Assembly (NCBI GenBank): GCA_035720425.1
Contig: DASTOB010000159.1
Coordinates: 1-46,710 of the forward strand
DNA length: 46,710 nt
DNA from: DASTOB01 sp035720425
GTDB lineage: Bacteria; Chloroflexota; Limnocylindria; Limnocylindrales; CSP1-4
Reading direction: 5' to 3'
The position numbers were made by a program, and so were the translations under genes. Of the stretch, positions 7,333 through 15,670 are shown piece by piece. Below the pieces are notes generated by a model that did no database searches, had not been told where the DNA came from, and worked only from the letters and a program-made list of their open reading frames with translations. Each line of letters opens with the position of its first letter. Positions within the stretch are counted from its first letter, which is position 1.

Positions 7333-8277
7333 TCAGAGCAGGCCCGGCGAGATCGGGAGGTAGCGGCGGAAGTCGGCGAACGCGGCCGACCAGCAGGTGA
7401 GGACCGGAAAGCCCTCGAACCGAAGCCCGGCATCGAGCAGCGTGACGACCGCGCGATCCGCATGGCCGGGCACCCACACGGCCGATGCGCCGCGCGGCTC
7501 CAGTGCGCCGAGCAGGTGGCCGAGGATCGGGCCGAGCAGCTCTTCGTCGTGCACGGCGACGGGGCCGATCCGGCCGACCGCGGACGCATAGCCGTACCCG
7601 ACGACCGACGAGCCGGTTCGGTAGACGAACCCGCGCCGACCCTCCGACGCGAGGAATCCGTGATCCTGCGGATGGGCGAACCCGGCGACGTCCCGATCGA
7701 GGGCGTCGATCGCCGCCGCGTCTGCGCCCGGATCGAGCGGCGCCACCGCGATCCCGTCCGGCAGCGCCGGCAGCGCCGCCGGCTGCCCCGGGCGACCCGT
7801 CAGGTTGAGCAGCGGCATGCGCGGCACGATCCCGTACGTGCTGTACAGCGCGTTCGAGATCGGCTGCGCGGCGTCGGTGCACGTGGCGAGGACCAGCCCC
7901 TCGTCCCGCGCCGGCAGGACCCGGCCGAGCAGCGTCCGCCCCAGCCCGCGCCCCTGGAGTCCGGGGCGGACGAACAGCATCGACAGGAACCAGACCCGGT
8001 CGCGCACGACGGCCGAGACGAACCCTTCGATCGAGCCGCGGACGTCGGTGGCCACCCAGAACCGGTCCGGGTCGGTCGATCGCAGGTGGGCGTGGAGCCG
8101 GCCGATCGGCGCCAGTTCATCCGGGATCGGCGGCAGGTTGAGCCGGCCCATGTAGTCGTTCAGCGCATCGCGCCAGACCTCGGCGCAGGCCGGCAAGTCG
8201 TCCGGCGTGGCCGGCCGAAACGACGTGGCGCCGTCGGGACCGGGCGACGCGGCCGATCCGGCCGCCACCGTCGTCAC
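7333..8277 (-). CDS. GNAT-family N-acetyltransferase (probable tandem GNAT)
   Basis: A 314-residue protein. The N-terminal half is a clear GNAT fold: it begins FRPATPDDLPACAEVW and has the acetyl-CoA loop RPGLQGRGLGRTLLG at about 104-118, followed by NALYSTYGIVPR. The second half (about 170-310) again reads like a GNAT core (GSSVVGYGYASAVGRIGPVAVHDEELLGPILGHLL) but lacks a clean Q/RxxGxG/A loop, so only the first domain is likely catalytic. The substrate is unknown. The GTG start at 8277 is reached from prfB through three overlapping minicistrons (8274-8301), so translation is probably coupled to RF2 synthesis. Confidence 0.82.
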   Translation of the reverse strand: MTTVAAGSAASPGPDGATSFRPATPDDLPACAEVWRDALNDYMGRLNLPPIPDELAPIGRLHAHLRSTDPDRFWVATDVRGSIEGFVSAVVRDRVWFLSMLFVRPGLQGRGLGRTLLGRVLPARDEGLVLATCTDAAQPISNALYSTYGIVPRMPLLNLTGRPGQPAALPALPDGIAVAPLDPGADAAAIDALDRDVAGFAHPQDHGFLASEGRRGFVYRTGSSVVGYGYASAVGRIGPVAVHDEELLGPILGHLLGALEPRGASAVWVPGHADRAVVTLLDAGLRFEGFPVLTCWSAAFADFRRYLPISPGLL

Positions 8278-8301
8278 GTCGTCACCGCGTCACGTCGTCA
8301 C
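8274..8301 (-). repeat. 8-bp start-codon ladder between prfB and the GNAT gene
   Basis: Reading the minus strand from 8301, four 8-nt units follow: GTGACGAC, GTGACGCG, GTGACGAC, GTGACGAC. Unit 1 overlaps the prfB TGA (8298-8300). Units 1-3 encode GTG-ACG-ACG-TGA, GTG-ACG-CGG-TGA and GTG-ACG-ACG-TGA, and each TGA overlaps the next GTG as GTGA. Unit 4 is the GNAT start (M-T-T-V). The result is three 3-codon minicistrons in series between two genes. Confidence 0.85.
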
Positions 8302-9426
8302 GCGACCTCGTCGGTGCCGGTGGCCGGCGGCGCACCGGTGGCGAGTCGCTCGAGCTCTGCCTGCATGAACGTATCGAGGTCGCCGTCGAGGACCGCCCCG
8401 GTGTTCGACGTCTCGTGGCCCGTCCGCAGGTCCTTGACCATCTGGTAGGGGTGGAGCACGTAGCTCCGAATCTGGTTGCCCCAGCCGGCCTCGACGTGCT
8501 CGCCCTTGAGGCGGCGGATCTCCGCCTCCTTCTCCTCGAGCGCGCGCTCGAGGAGCCGGGCCTTGAGGACCTTGATCGCGGTCTCGCGGTTCTGGGTCTG
8601 GGAGCGTTCGTTCTGGCTCTGCGCGACGATCCCCGTCGGCAGGTGGGTGAGGCGGACGGCAGAGTCGGTCTTGTTGACATGCTGGCCGCCGGCGCCCTGG
8701 GAGCGAAACGTGTCGACCCGGATCTCATCCCAGTCGAGCTCGATCTCGGCCACGTCGTCGTCCACCTCGGGCAGCACCTCGACGAGCGCGAACGTGGTCT
8801 GGCGCCGTTTCTGGGAGTCGAACGGGCTGATCCTGACGAGCCGGTGGACACCGCGCTCGGCCCGCAACCAGCCGTACGCGGCCCGCCCGTCGACCTCGAC
8901 GGTGACGCTCTTGAGGCCGGCCTGCTCGCCCTCCTGCTGGTCAACCACCTCCGTGTGGAAGCGGTGGCGCTCGGCCCACCGGAGGTACATCCGCAGGAGC
9001 ATCTCCGCCCAGTCGGTCGCCTCCGTCCCGCCGGCGCCGGCGCTGATCGACAGGAGGGCCCCTCGCTCGTCGTACTCGCCGGAGAAGAGGAGTTGCGTCC
9101 GCTCGCGCGCAAAGTCCGCTTCGAGCGTGGCCGACTCCCGCTCGACCTCGGCAGCGAGGTCGTCGTCGCCGCTCTCCTCGAGCAGTTCGACAGCCGCGAG
9201 CAGGTCGGCCGCCCGCGCCTCGAGATCGCGCCACAGGGTGATGGTGCCGCGCAGCCCATCCGCCTCGCGCAGTACGCGCTGGGCGCCGCGCTGGTCGTCC
9301 CAGAAGCCGGGCTCGGCCGTCAGCGCCTCGAGTTCGCCGACACGGCCTTCCTTTGCGCCGAGGTCAAAGACGCCCCGAGGTCGACCGGATCCGCTCCACC
9401 AGGTCGCGGACTGCCGAGGCGTCCAC
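8298..9426 (-). CDS. prfB: Peptide chain release factor 2, with programmed +1 frameshift
   Basis: RF2 recognises UGA and UAA stop codons. The C-terminal frame carries the RF2 features: SPFDS in VRISPFDSQKRR and the catalytic GGQ in SQGAGGQHVNKTDSAVR. No start exists in that frame. A 20-codon leader frame runs from GTG 9426 (MDASAVRDLVERIRSTSGRL) to an in-frame TGA at 9364-9366. The junction reads CTT TGA C (9363-9369) with a GGGG Shine-Dalgarno-like element 3 nt upstream of CTT, as in the classical RF2 autoregulatory site. A +1 shift reads CTT then GAC and continues FDL-G-A-K as RF2. The frameshifted product would be about 375 aa (E. coli has 365). The start GTG overlaps the stop of the upstream Cys-rich gene (TAGTG). 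Confidence 0.95.
9363..9369 (-). promoter_or_regulatory. RF2 programmed +1 frameshift site (CTTTGAC)
   Basis: The zero frame is GGG CGT CTT TGA C and the RF2 body continues in the +1 frame as GAC CTC GGC. The slippery CTT, the in-frame UGA followed by C, and the G-rich stretch just upstream are the three known elements of prfB autoregulation. Low RF2 lets the ribosome shift and make more RF2. Confidence 0.93.
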
Positions 9427-9650
9427 TAGTTGCGGACCTGCAGGTCCTGGAGCAGGATCGGGCGAAGTTCGATCAGCCGGAGGGCCGTCTTGCTTCGGGC
9501 GACGACGGGGTTCACGCAGGGACAGTAGGCGTTGTGGGGGCAGACTCCGCAGTTGCCGTCGCAGTCGAGAGCGGCCGCGTAACTGCACGTCCGGCAGTCC
9601 CGCTCGCAGGCGATGAGATCGACGAACGACGCTTCCTCGGCCTGCTTCAC
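9426..9650 (-). CDS. Small Cys-rich protein (74 aa), translationally coupled to prfB
   Basis: The start is GTG 9648-9650 with GAGAGGGAG just upstream, and a good promoter at 9742-9770 excludes longer starts. The 74-residue product has eight cysteines (15, 19, 22, 30, 34, 37, 43, 45): CX3CX2C, seven residues, a second CX3CX2C (CDGNCGVC), then CPC. That spacing suggests binding of one or two metal ions or Fe-S clusters. No catalytic domain is present. The stop TAG overlaps the prfB GTG (TAGTG), so its translation should set prfB initiation. I do not recognise the family. Confidence 0.7.
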   Translation of the reverse strand: MKQAEEASFVDLIACERDCRTCSYAAALDCDGNCGVCPHNAYCPCVNPVVARSKTALRLIELRPILLQDLQVRN

Positions 9651-9741
9651 AACTCCCTCTCTCCGTGTGCGGGGCAGGATTGGATCGGGGCGCGGGATGG
9701 GTTCGCGGGGTGCGTGGGCTGGAGCCCTCGATGTTTCCGCG

Positions 9742-9770
9742 AGTATAGGCGAGGAAATCCCCACCGCCAA
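9742..9770 (-). promoter_or_regulatory. Sigma70-type promoter for Cys-rich gene and prfB
   Basis: Minus strand: -35 TTGGCG (9765-9770), exactly 17-nt spacer, -10 TATACT (9742-9747). Predicted transcription start is near 9735, giving a leader of about 85 nt before GTG 9650. It is among the best promoter matches in the window. Confidence 0.6.
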
Positions 9771-9806
9771 GAGGGAGAACCGGGCTACGGCCGGTCGTCT
9801 CGCCTG

Positions 9807-10442
9807 TCAGGGCGCGAGTCCGGGTTCCGCGGCCGATCCGTCCTCCGGTGGGATGTCACCGGTCACGAAGTAGACGGCCAGGGCGCCGAGCTCGTGGACG
9901 GTCGCATCGACCCGTGAGACCAGGGTCCGCTCGATCGGGCTCGTCGTCGTCGGCGAGCCGAAGCCCGTGATCCCCTGGTCATCGCCGATGCGCAGGACGC
10001 GCAGCATGTGGGTCCGATCGGAGACGAAGACCGCGCTCACGAGGCCGCGGGCGCGGAACAGCTCGCCGACCGCGCGGAGCGACTCGATCGTCGTCCGGCC
10101 CTGGTCCTCGACGAGGATCGCCTCCTCGGGGACGCCGGCCTCGATCGCGTAGCGGCGCGCCGCATCGGCCTCCGTCGTGCGGTCGCCTTCGGCCTTGCCG
10201 CCGGTCACGACGAATAGCGGAGCGATCCCGTCGTGATAGAGGGCCACGGCGTGGTCGAGTCTGGCCCGGAGCACCGGCGACGGCCGGCCGTCGTACTGGG
10301 CCGCGCCGAGGACGACGATCGCGTCGGCCGCCCGGCGTTCATCCTGCTGGCCCTGGTGCCAGATCCGGAACGTGGCGTACGCGCCGACCACGACGACCGC
10401 CGCCGTGCCGAGCGCGACGATCCGGCCCAGGTCGCGAAGCAT
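9807..10442 (-). CDS. YdcF/SanA-like DUF218 membrane-anchored protein
   Basis: A 211-residue protein with an N-terminal membrane anchor (about 8-25, ALGTAAVVVVGAYATF) and a DUF218 domain. Family signatures are AIVVLGAAQYDGRPSPVLRARLDHA, FVVTGGKAEGDRTTEA, and later VEDQGRTTIES and VSDRTHMLR. DUF218 proteins (SanA, ElyC, YdcF) act in the periplasm or at the membrane in envelope biogenesis or vancomycin barrier phenotypes, and their biochemical activity is poorly defined. I chose ATG 10442; GTG 10445, one codon earlier, is an equal alternative. It follows secA by 22 nt. Confidence 0.85.
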   Translation of the reverse strand: MLRDLGRIVALGTAAVVVVGAYATFRIWHQGQQDERRAADAIVVLGAAQYDGRPSPVLRARLDHAVALYHDGIAPLFVVTGGKAEGDRTTEADAARRYAIEAGVPEEAILVEDQGRTTIESLRAVGELFRARGLVSAVFVSDRTHMLRVLRIGDDQGITGFGSPTTTSPIERTLVSRVDATVHELGALAVYFVTGDIPPEDGSAAEPGLAP

Positions 10443-10464
10443 CACCGGGGCGGCCGAGCAGCGC

Positions 10465-13449
10465 TCAGCGGCCGTGACACTTCTTGTACTTGAGGCCGGA
10501 TCCGCAGTAGCACGGGTCGTTACGCCCGATGCGGGCGCCGGTCGGGGTGAACCCGGGCCGGACGCCCGCGGCGCCGCCACCTGCCGCCGCACCGCCCAGG
10601 CGAGGCGCACCGCCGGCCCCTCCGATGGCCGGAGAACCGCCGATCCCGGACGCGCCGCCGATCCCCGGCGCCCCGCGCAGGACCGCCGTGCCAGGCCCGC
10701 TCGTCGCCCCGGCCGATCCGATCGACGACGATGCCGTCCCCCCGGACAGCGCCGCCGCGCCCCGGGCAAGGGCGGCCCCCACACCCGGATCGCCGCCGGT
10801 CGGCGCCTGGCGATTGACCTGGACCCGGAAGATCGTCGTCGCAACCTGGTTGCGGATGAGCCCGCGCAGCTCCTCGTACAGGTTGAACGCCTCGCGCCGG
10901 AACTCGTTGAGCGGGTCCTGCTGGGCGTAACCGCGCAGGCCGATGCCGCGCCGCATGTCGTCGAGCTCGGTCAGGTGAACGACCCACAGCCGGTCGATCG
11001 CCTGGAGCAGGACGAACCGCTCGGCCAGGGTCCAGTGCTCGCCGACCTCGCGCTCGCGTTCCTCGAGCTTGGCGTCCGCGAGCTCGCGCAGGTGCGCCGC
11101 AATCTCCTCGCGCCCGCCGACGTCCCACAGTTCGTCCTCGGTCGTGCCCGCGCCGTCGAGGCCCATCGTCTTGAGGGCCATCGCGAGGCCCTCCATGTTC
11201 CAGTCGTCCGGCGTCGGTGCGCCGAGGAACTGGTCGACCAGCGCGTCGAGCTCCTCGTCGAGGAAGCGCCGCACCGTGTCGGTGAGGTCCTCGTTGCGGA
11301 GGACCTTGTCCCGCTCGGCGTAGATCGTCTCGCGCTGCTTGTTGATGACGTCGTCGTACTCGACGACGCGCTTGCGAATGTCGAAGTTGAAGCCCTCGAC
11401 CCGGCTCTGGGCGCTCTCGATCGTCTTGGACACGAGGCGGGACTCGATGGCGACGTCGTCCTCGAGGCCCATCCGCTCCATGAGGCCGGCGACGCGCTCG
11501 GAGGCGAACCGCTTCATGAGGTCGTCGTCGAGGGACAGGTAGAAGCGCGACGAACCAGGGTCGCCCTGGCGCCCGGCGCGGCCGCGGAGCTGGTTGTCGA
11601 TCCGGCGGGAGTCGTGCCGCTCGGTGCCGATGATGTGGAGGCCGCCGGCCGCGACGACCCGCTCGTGGTCCTCGTCGGTGATGCCCTTCGCCTCCGCGAG
11701 GGCCGCCTCGTACGTCGGCTTGTCCACCTCGGCCGGGTTGAGCCCGCGCTTGTGGAGGATCTCGGAGGCGAGGCCGGCCGCGTCGCCACCGAGCTTGATG
11801 TCCGTGCCGCGGCCGGCCATGTTCGTCGCGATGGTGACCGCGCCTGAGCGCCCGGCCTGGGCGACGATCCCCGACTCCTTCTCGTGGAACTTGGCGTTCA
11901 GGGTCTCGTGCCGGATGCCCCGCCGCTTGAGCATCGTCGAGAGGATCTCGGACTTCTCGACGGATACCGTGCCGACGAGGACCGGTCGTCCGGCCTCGCT
12001 CATCTCGACGATCTCGTCGATGAGCGCCGAGAACTTCCCGTCCTCGCTGCGGTAGACGAGGTCCGCGTCGTCCTCGCGGATCATCGGCCGGTGGGTCGGG
12101 ATCGCGACGACCTCGAGGTTGTAGATCTTGGCGAACTCCTCCGCCTCGGTCATCGCCGTGCCGGTCATCCCGGCGAGCTTGTCGTAGAGCCGGAAGTAGT
12201 TCTGGAACGTGATGGTCGCGAGGGTCACGCTCTCACGCTGGACGCGCAGGCCCTCCTTCGCCTCGATCGCCTGGTGGAGGCCCTCGCTCCACCGCCGGCC
12301 CGGCATCTGGCGGCCGGTGAACTCGTCGACGATGACGATCTCGCCGTCCTTGACGATGTAGTCGCGGTCGCGCTTGTAGAGCGCATGGGCGCGCAGGGCC
12401 TGCTCGAAGTGGCGGGCGAGCTTGGGATCCGCGTCGTACAGGTTCGGAACGCCGAGCAGCTGTTCCATTCGGTCGATCCCGTCCTCGGTCGGCGAGACCG
12501 CCCGGTCCTTGAGATCGATGAAGTAGTCGCCGCCCTCCTCGGCGCCCTCCGGGCGGGCCTTCAGCTTCGGCACGAGCCGGGCGAACGTGTAGTAGAGGTC
12601 CGCGGATTCCTCCGCCTGGCCGCTGATGATGAGCGGCGTGCGGGCCTCGTCGATGAGGATGTTGTCGACCTCGTCGACGATCGCGAAGCTGCGCTCGCGC
12701 TGCACCCGCTGGTCGAGCTCGACGACCATGTTGTCGCGCAGGTAGTCGAACCCGAACTCGTTGTTCGTGCCGTACGTCACGTCGGCCGCGTACGCCTCGC
12801 GCCGGCTGACCGGGCGCAGGTTGATGAGCCGCTCGTCCGTCGTGGGGTAGCCGGGCTCGAACACGTACGAGGCGTCGTGGGTGATCATCCCGACGCTCAC
12901 GCCGAGGAAGTGGAAGATCGGGCCCATCCACTGCGGGTCGCGCCGGGCGAGGTAGTCGTTGACGGTGACGATGTGGACGCCGCGGCCGGTCAGCGAGTTG
13001 AGGATCGCGGCGAGCGGCGCGACGAGCGTCTTGCCCTCGCCCGTCTTCATCTCGGCGATCCGGCCCTGGTGGAGGACCATCCCGCCGATGAGCTGGACGT
13101 CGAAATGGCGCATGCCGAGGGTCCGCCGCATCGCCTCGCGGGCCATCGCGAAGACCTCCGGCAGGACGTCGTCGAGGGCAGCCTGGATGCGCTCGTTCTC
13201 GCGCTTGCGGCGCGCCTTGGCGAGCTCGCGGCGGCGCTCGAGATCGGGGTGGTGCAGCTCGTCCTCGGCCGGCGGGTCCGGCTCGGCGATCTCGCGGATC
13301 TCCGCGCGGACCTCCGCGAAGCGGGCACGGATCTCGTCGTCGGAGAGGGCCTCGATCTCGGGCTCAAGGGCGTTGGCCTCGTCGACGAACGGCTGGATGC
13401 GTCGGACTTCGCGGTCGTTGGAGTCGACGAAACGGGAGAGGAACTTCAT
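10465..13449 (-). CDS. secA: Preprotein translocase ATPase SecA
   Basis: A 994-residue SecA motor that drives proteins through SecYEG. Visible: Walker A MKTGEGKT (134-141), the protein-translocation domain with the VNDYLARRD motif, VDEVDNILIDEARTPLIISG (Walker B/DEAD-like), the second ATPase lobe with TNMAGRGTDIKLGG, ELRGLIRNQV near the end of the helical scaffold, and a zinc-binding SEC-C tail (DPCYCGSGLKYKKCHG). A Gly/Ala-rich linker of about 85 residues with GGA/GIGG repeats separates scaffold and SEC-C. A -10-like TATACT ends only 9 nt before the ATG, so the mRNA may be leaderless. Confidence 0.98.
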   Translation of the reverse strand: MKFLSRFVDSNDREVRRIQPFVDEANALEPEIEALSDDEIRARFAEVRAEIREIAEPDPPAEDELHHPDLERRRELAKARRKRENERIQAALDDVLPEVFAMAREAMRRTLGMRHFDVQLIGGMVLHQGRIAEMKTGEGKTLVAPLAAILNSLTGRGVHIVTVNDYLARRDPQWMGPIFHFLGVSVGMITHDASYVFEPGYPTTDERLINLRPVSRREAYAADVTYGTNNEFGFDYLRDNMVVELDQRVQRERSFAIVDEVDNILIDEARTPLIISGQAEESADLYYTFARLVPKLKARPEGAEEGGDYFIDLKDRAVSPTEDGIDRMEQLLGVPNLYDADPKLARHFEQALRAHALYKRDRDYIVKDGEIVIVDEFTGRQMPGRRWSEGLHQAIEAKEGLRVQRESVTLATITFQNYFRLYDKLAGMTGTAMTEAEEFAKIYNLEVVAIPTHRPMIREDDADLVYRSEDGKFSALIDEIVEMSEAGRPVLVGTVSVEKSEILSTMLKRRGIRHETLNAKFHEKESGIVAQAGRSGAVTIATNMAGRGTDIKLGGDAAGLASEILHKRGLNPAEVDKPTYEAALAEAKGITDEDHERVVAAGGLHIIGTERHDSRRIDNQLRGRAGRQGDPGSSRFYLSLDDDLMKRFASERVAGLMERMGLEDDVAIESRLVSKTIESAQSRVEGFNFDIRKRVVEYDDVINKQRETIYAERDKVLRNEDLTDTVRRFLDEELDALVDQFLGAPTPDDWNMEGLAMALKTMGLDGAGTTEDELWDVGGREEIAAHLRELADAKLEEREREVGEHWTLAERFVLLQAIDRLWVVHLTELDDMRRGIGLRGYAQQDPLNEFRREAFNLYEELRGLIRNQVATTIFRVQVNRQAPTGGDPGVGAALARGAAALSGGTASSSIGSAGATSGPGTAVLRGAPGIGGASGIGGSPAIGGAGGAPRLGGAAAGGGAAGVRPGFTPTGARIGRNDPCYCGSGLKYKKCHGR

Positions 13450-13458
13450 GGCCGGGAC

Positions 13459-13464
13459 AGTATA
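13459..13464 (-). promoter_or_regulatory. -10 element placing secA as (near-)leaderless
   Basis: TATACT on the minus strand, 9 nt before the secA ATG. Transcription would start within about 2-3 nt of the start codon, and no Shine-Dalgarno lies between. The -35 region is not recognisable. Confidence 0.45.
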
Positions 13465-13533
13465 GGGACGATCGATCGGGACCCCGTTCGGCCGGACCCG
13501 TCGATCCGGCCGGTCACGGCCGTCAGCGGCCGA

Positions 13534-15648
13534 TCAGGGTGCGACGTAGGCTCCCAGCGCGGCGGCGACGGCATCCGATACGACGGCCGAGCTGCCGAGC
13601 ACGACGATCCGACCCGGGTTGAGCCGGGTCAGCTCGGCCGCGACGGCCGGCGGGATCGATCCCGCCCGGACGAGGAGGAGCGGGCCGCGGTCCGTGGCGG
13701 CGGCCGGCCCCCCGGACAGCGCATCGGGATAGTTCTCGCCGGTGGCGATGTACACGGCGGGCACGTTGGCGGCGAACGTCCACGCCGAGATCGCGGCCGC
13801 CGTCCCGTAGCGGTCGGCTCCGGCGAGGCGTGTCACACCGCCGGTCGTGTACGCGCCGAGCGCGCCCGCCACGGCATCCGACACGACCGCCGCACTCCCG
13901 AGCACGACGATCCGGCCCGGTCTGAGTCGCGACAGCTCGGCGGCGATCGGTGCCGGGATCGACCCACCGCGGACGAGCAGGAGCGGCCCGCCGGCGGCGG
14001 CCGCGGCCGGCCCCCCCGACAGCGCGTCGGGGTAGTTCTCGCCCGTCGCGACGAACGCGACCGGCGGACCGGCGGCGTACGTGGCGGCCGAGATCGCGGC
14101 GGCCGTCGCGTAGCGGTCCGACCCGAACAAGCGCGTGACGCCCCCGGTCGTATACGCCTGGAGTGACGCCGCCACGCCGTCGGACACGACCGACGGGCCG
14201 CCGAGGACGACGATCCGGCCGGGCGCGAGGCGGGCCAGCTCGGCGGAGACCGATGGCGGGATTGACGTGGCCCGGACGAGCAGGACGGGCCCGCCGCTCA
14301 CGCTGGCCGCCGGTCCGCCCGCCAGCGCGTCGGGGTAGTTCTCGCCGGTCGCGACGAACGCAACCGGCACGCCCGGTGCGTACGTGGCTGCCGAGATCGC
14401 CGCGGCGGTCGCGTAGCGGTCCGCTCCGGCGAGTCGGGTCACCGTACCGGTGGCGCGGAGCCGGTAGATCCCGCCACCGTGGGCGACGAGGAAGATCTCG
14501 CCGGCGACGTCCTCGCCGAACGACGAGATGTTGTGGGGTGTATCGAGCAGCAGCGTCGGGGCCTGGGCGGCCGGGCCACCGGCGACGACGCTCCAGATGC
14601 GCCCGCTGCAGTAGTCGCCGAAGAGGTAGAGGCCGGTCAGCGTCGGCGAAGCCGCCCCGCGGTAGACGTACCCACCGGTGACGGAGCAGTCGCCGGAGCC
14701 GTGCTGGTACTCGGCGAGCGGTGGCGTCAGGCCGGCCTGGTTGCAGGTGGCCGCGTTGTAGCAGTGGAACCCCTCCATGATGTTCCACCCGAAGTTGACC
14801 CCGCGACCGCGCCCGGACCCCGCGGTCGACCGATTGACCTCCTCCCACATCGTCTGACCGACGTCGCCGACCCACAGATCGCCCGCCGATCGGTCGAAGC
14901 TGAACCGCCACGGGTTGCGCAACCCGTACGACCACACGAGGTCGTCGCCCGCAACACCGACGAACGGGTTGTCCGGCGGCACCGCATACGGATCGGCGGG
15001 GTTCGCCGGGTCGACGTCGATGCGCAGGAGCTTGCCGAGCCGGCTGCCGATGTCCTGCCCGGAGCCGAGTGGGTCGCCGCCGCCACCGCCGTCGCCGGTC
15101 GCGATGTAGAGCTTCCCGTCGGGCCCGAAGGCGAGCATGCCACCGTTGTGGTTGGCGTTCGCGGAGTGCTCGATCCGCAGCAGCTCGCGCTCCGATCCGC
15201 CGTCGGCCAGGTTCGGGTCGCCGGCACTTCGCGTGAACTCCGAGATCTGCAGGTCGCCGTCGGACCGGGTGTAGAACACGAAGAACCGACCGTTCGCCGC
15301 GTACTGCGGATGGAAGGCCAGCCCGAGCAGGCCGCGCTCACCGCCGTCGAGGACGGGCCCGGTGATGTCGAGGAACGGCGCCGCGAGGAGCGTGCCTCCG
15401 TCGACGATCCGGATTCGGCCGGCCTGCTCGACGACGAACAGCCGCGCGTCCCCGGCGTGCGTCACGAGCACCGGCGAGGCCAGACCGCTGGTGACCACCG
15501 GCACGAGCTGGAGCACGGGGGTCGCGGCGGCAGCGGCCGGGGCGGCCGGCCCGAACGAGGCAAGGATCGTGGCGAGCCCGGCGAACGCGGCCACGATGGA
15601 CGCCACGACCCGCGGCAGCCTGGCGGCGTCGCAGCCCCCGATGATCAT
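13534..15648 (-). CDS. Secreted PQQ-type sugar dehydrogenase fused to three CWB2 repeats
   Basis: A 704-residue exported protein. A signal peptide (about 1-42, ending APAAAAA) leads into a six-bladed propeller of the soluble glucose/sorbosone dehydrogenase family (about 45-398). Family hallmarks: GGERGLLGLAFHP, HNGGMLAFGPDGKLYIATGDGG, GSRLGKLLRID, WSYGLRNPWRFSFD, GDVGQ, and the late NFGWNIMEG and YRG elements. It probably oxidises sugars outside the cell with PQQ, or is a PQQ-free relative. Residues 401-500, 502-601 and 603-702 are three cell-wall-binding repeat 2 domains (each TRLxGxDRYxTAAAIS, then ATGENYPDAL, then GRIVVLG). These would tether it to the envelope. Confidence 0.9.
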   Translation of the reverse strand: MIIGGCDAARLPRVVASIVAAFAGLATILASFGPAAPAAAAATPVLQLVPVVTSGLASPVLVTHAGDARLFVVEQAGRIRIVDGGTLLAAPFLDITGPVLDGGERGLLGLAFHPQYAANGRFFVFYTRSDGDLQISEFTRSAGDPNLADGGSERELLRIEHSANANHNGGMLAFGPDGKLYIATGDGGGGGDPLGSGQDIGSRLGKLLRIDVDPANPADPYAVPPDNPFVGVAGDDLVWSYGLRNPWRFSFDRSAGDLWVGDVGQTMWEEVNRSTAGSGRGRGVNFGWNIMEGFHCYNAATCNQAGLTPPLAEYQHGSGDCSVTGGYVYRGAASPTLTGLYLFGDYCSGRIWSVVAGGPAAQAPTLLLDTPHNISSFGEDVAGEIFLVAHGGGIYRLRATGTVTRLAGADRYATAAAISAATYAPGVPVAFVATGENYPDALAGGPAASVSGGPVLLVRATSIPPSVSAELARLAPGRIVVLGGPSVVSDGVAASLQAYTTGGVTRLFGSDRYATAAAISAATYAAGPPVAFVATGENYPDALSGGPAAAAAGGPLLLVRGGSIPAPIAAELSRLRPGRIVVLGSAAVVSDAVAGALGAYTTGGVTRLAGADRYGTAAAISAWTFAANVPAVYIATGENYPDALSGGPAAATDRGPLLLVRAGSIPPAVAAELTRLNPGRIVVLGSSAVVSDAVAAALGAYVAP
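13543..14448 (-). repeat. Three tandem CWB2 coding repeats of about 303 bp
   Basis: The units are 14149-14448, 13846-14145 and 13543-13842. They are similar at DNA level, for example the repeated stretch coding ATGENYPDALSGGPAAA. The near-identical blocks suggest duplication within this gene and offer substrates for copy-number change by recombination. Confidence 0.85.
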
Positions 15649-15670
15649 CCCGTCCCGACCGGCCCCGTCC

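Noticed and set aside
3933..7400. Very long plus-strand open frames opposite minus-strand genes (also opposite secA, gyrA and gyrB)
   Set aside because: They are GC-rich antisense shadows with Arg/Asp/Val-rich composition, while the opposite strand encodes conserved proteins with intact motifs.
9426..9650. Radical SAM enzyme based on CX3CX2C
   Set aside because: The protein has only 74 residues, the motif occurs twice, and there is no TIM-barrel or SAM-binding sequence.
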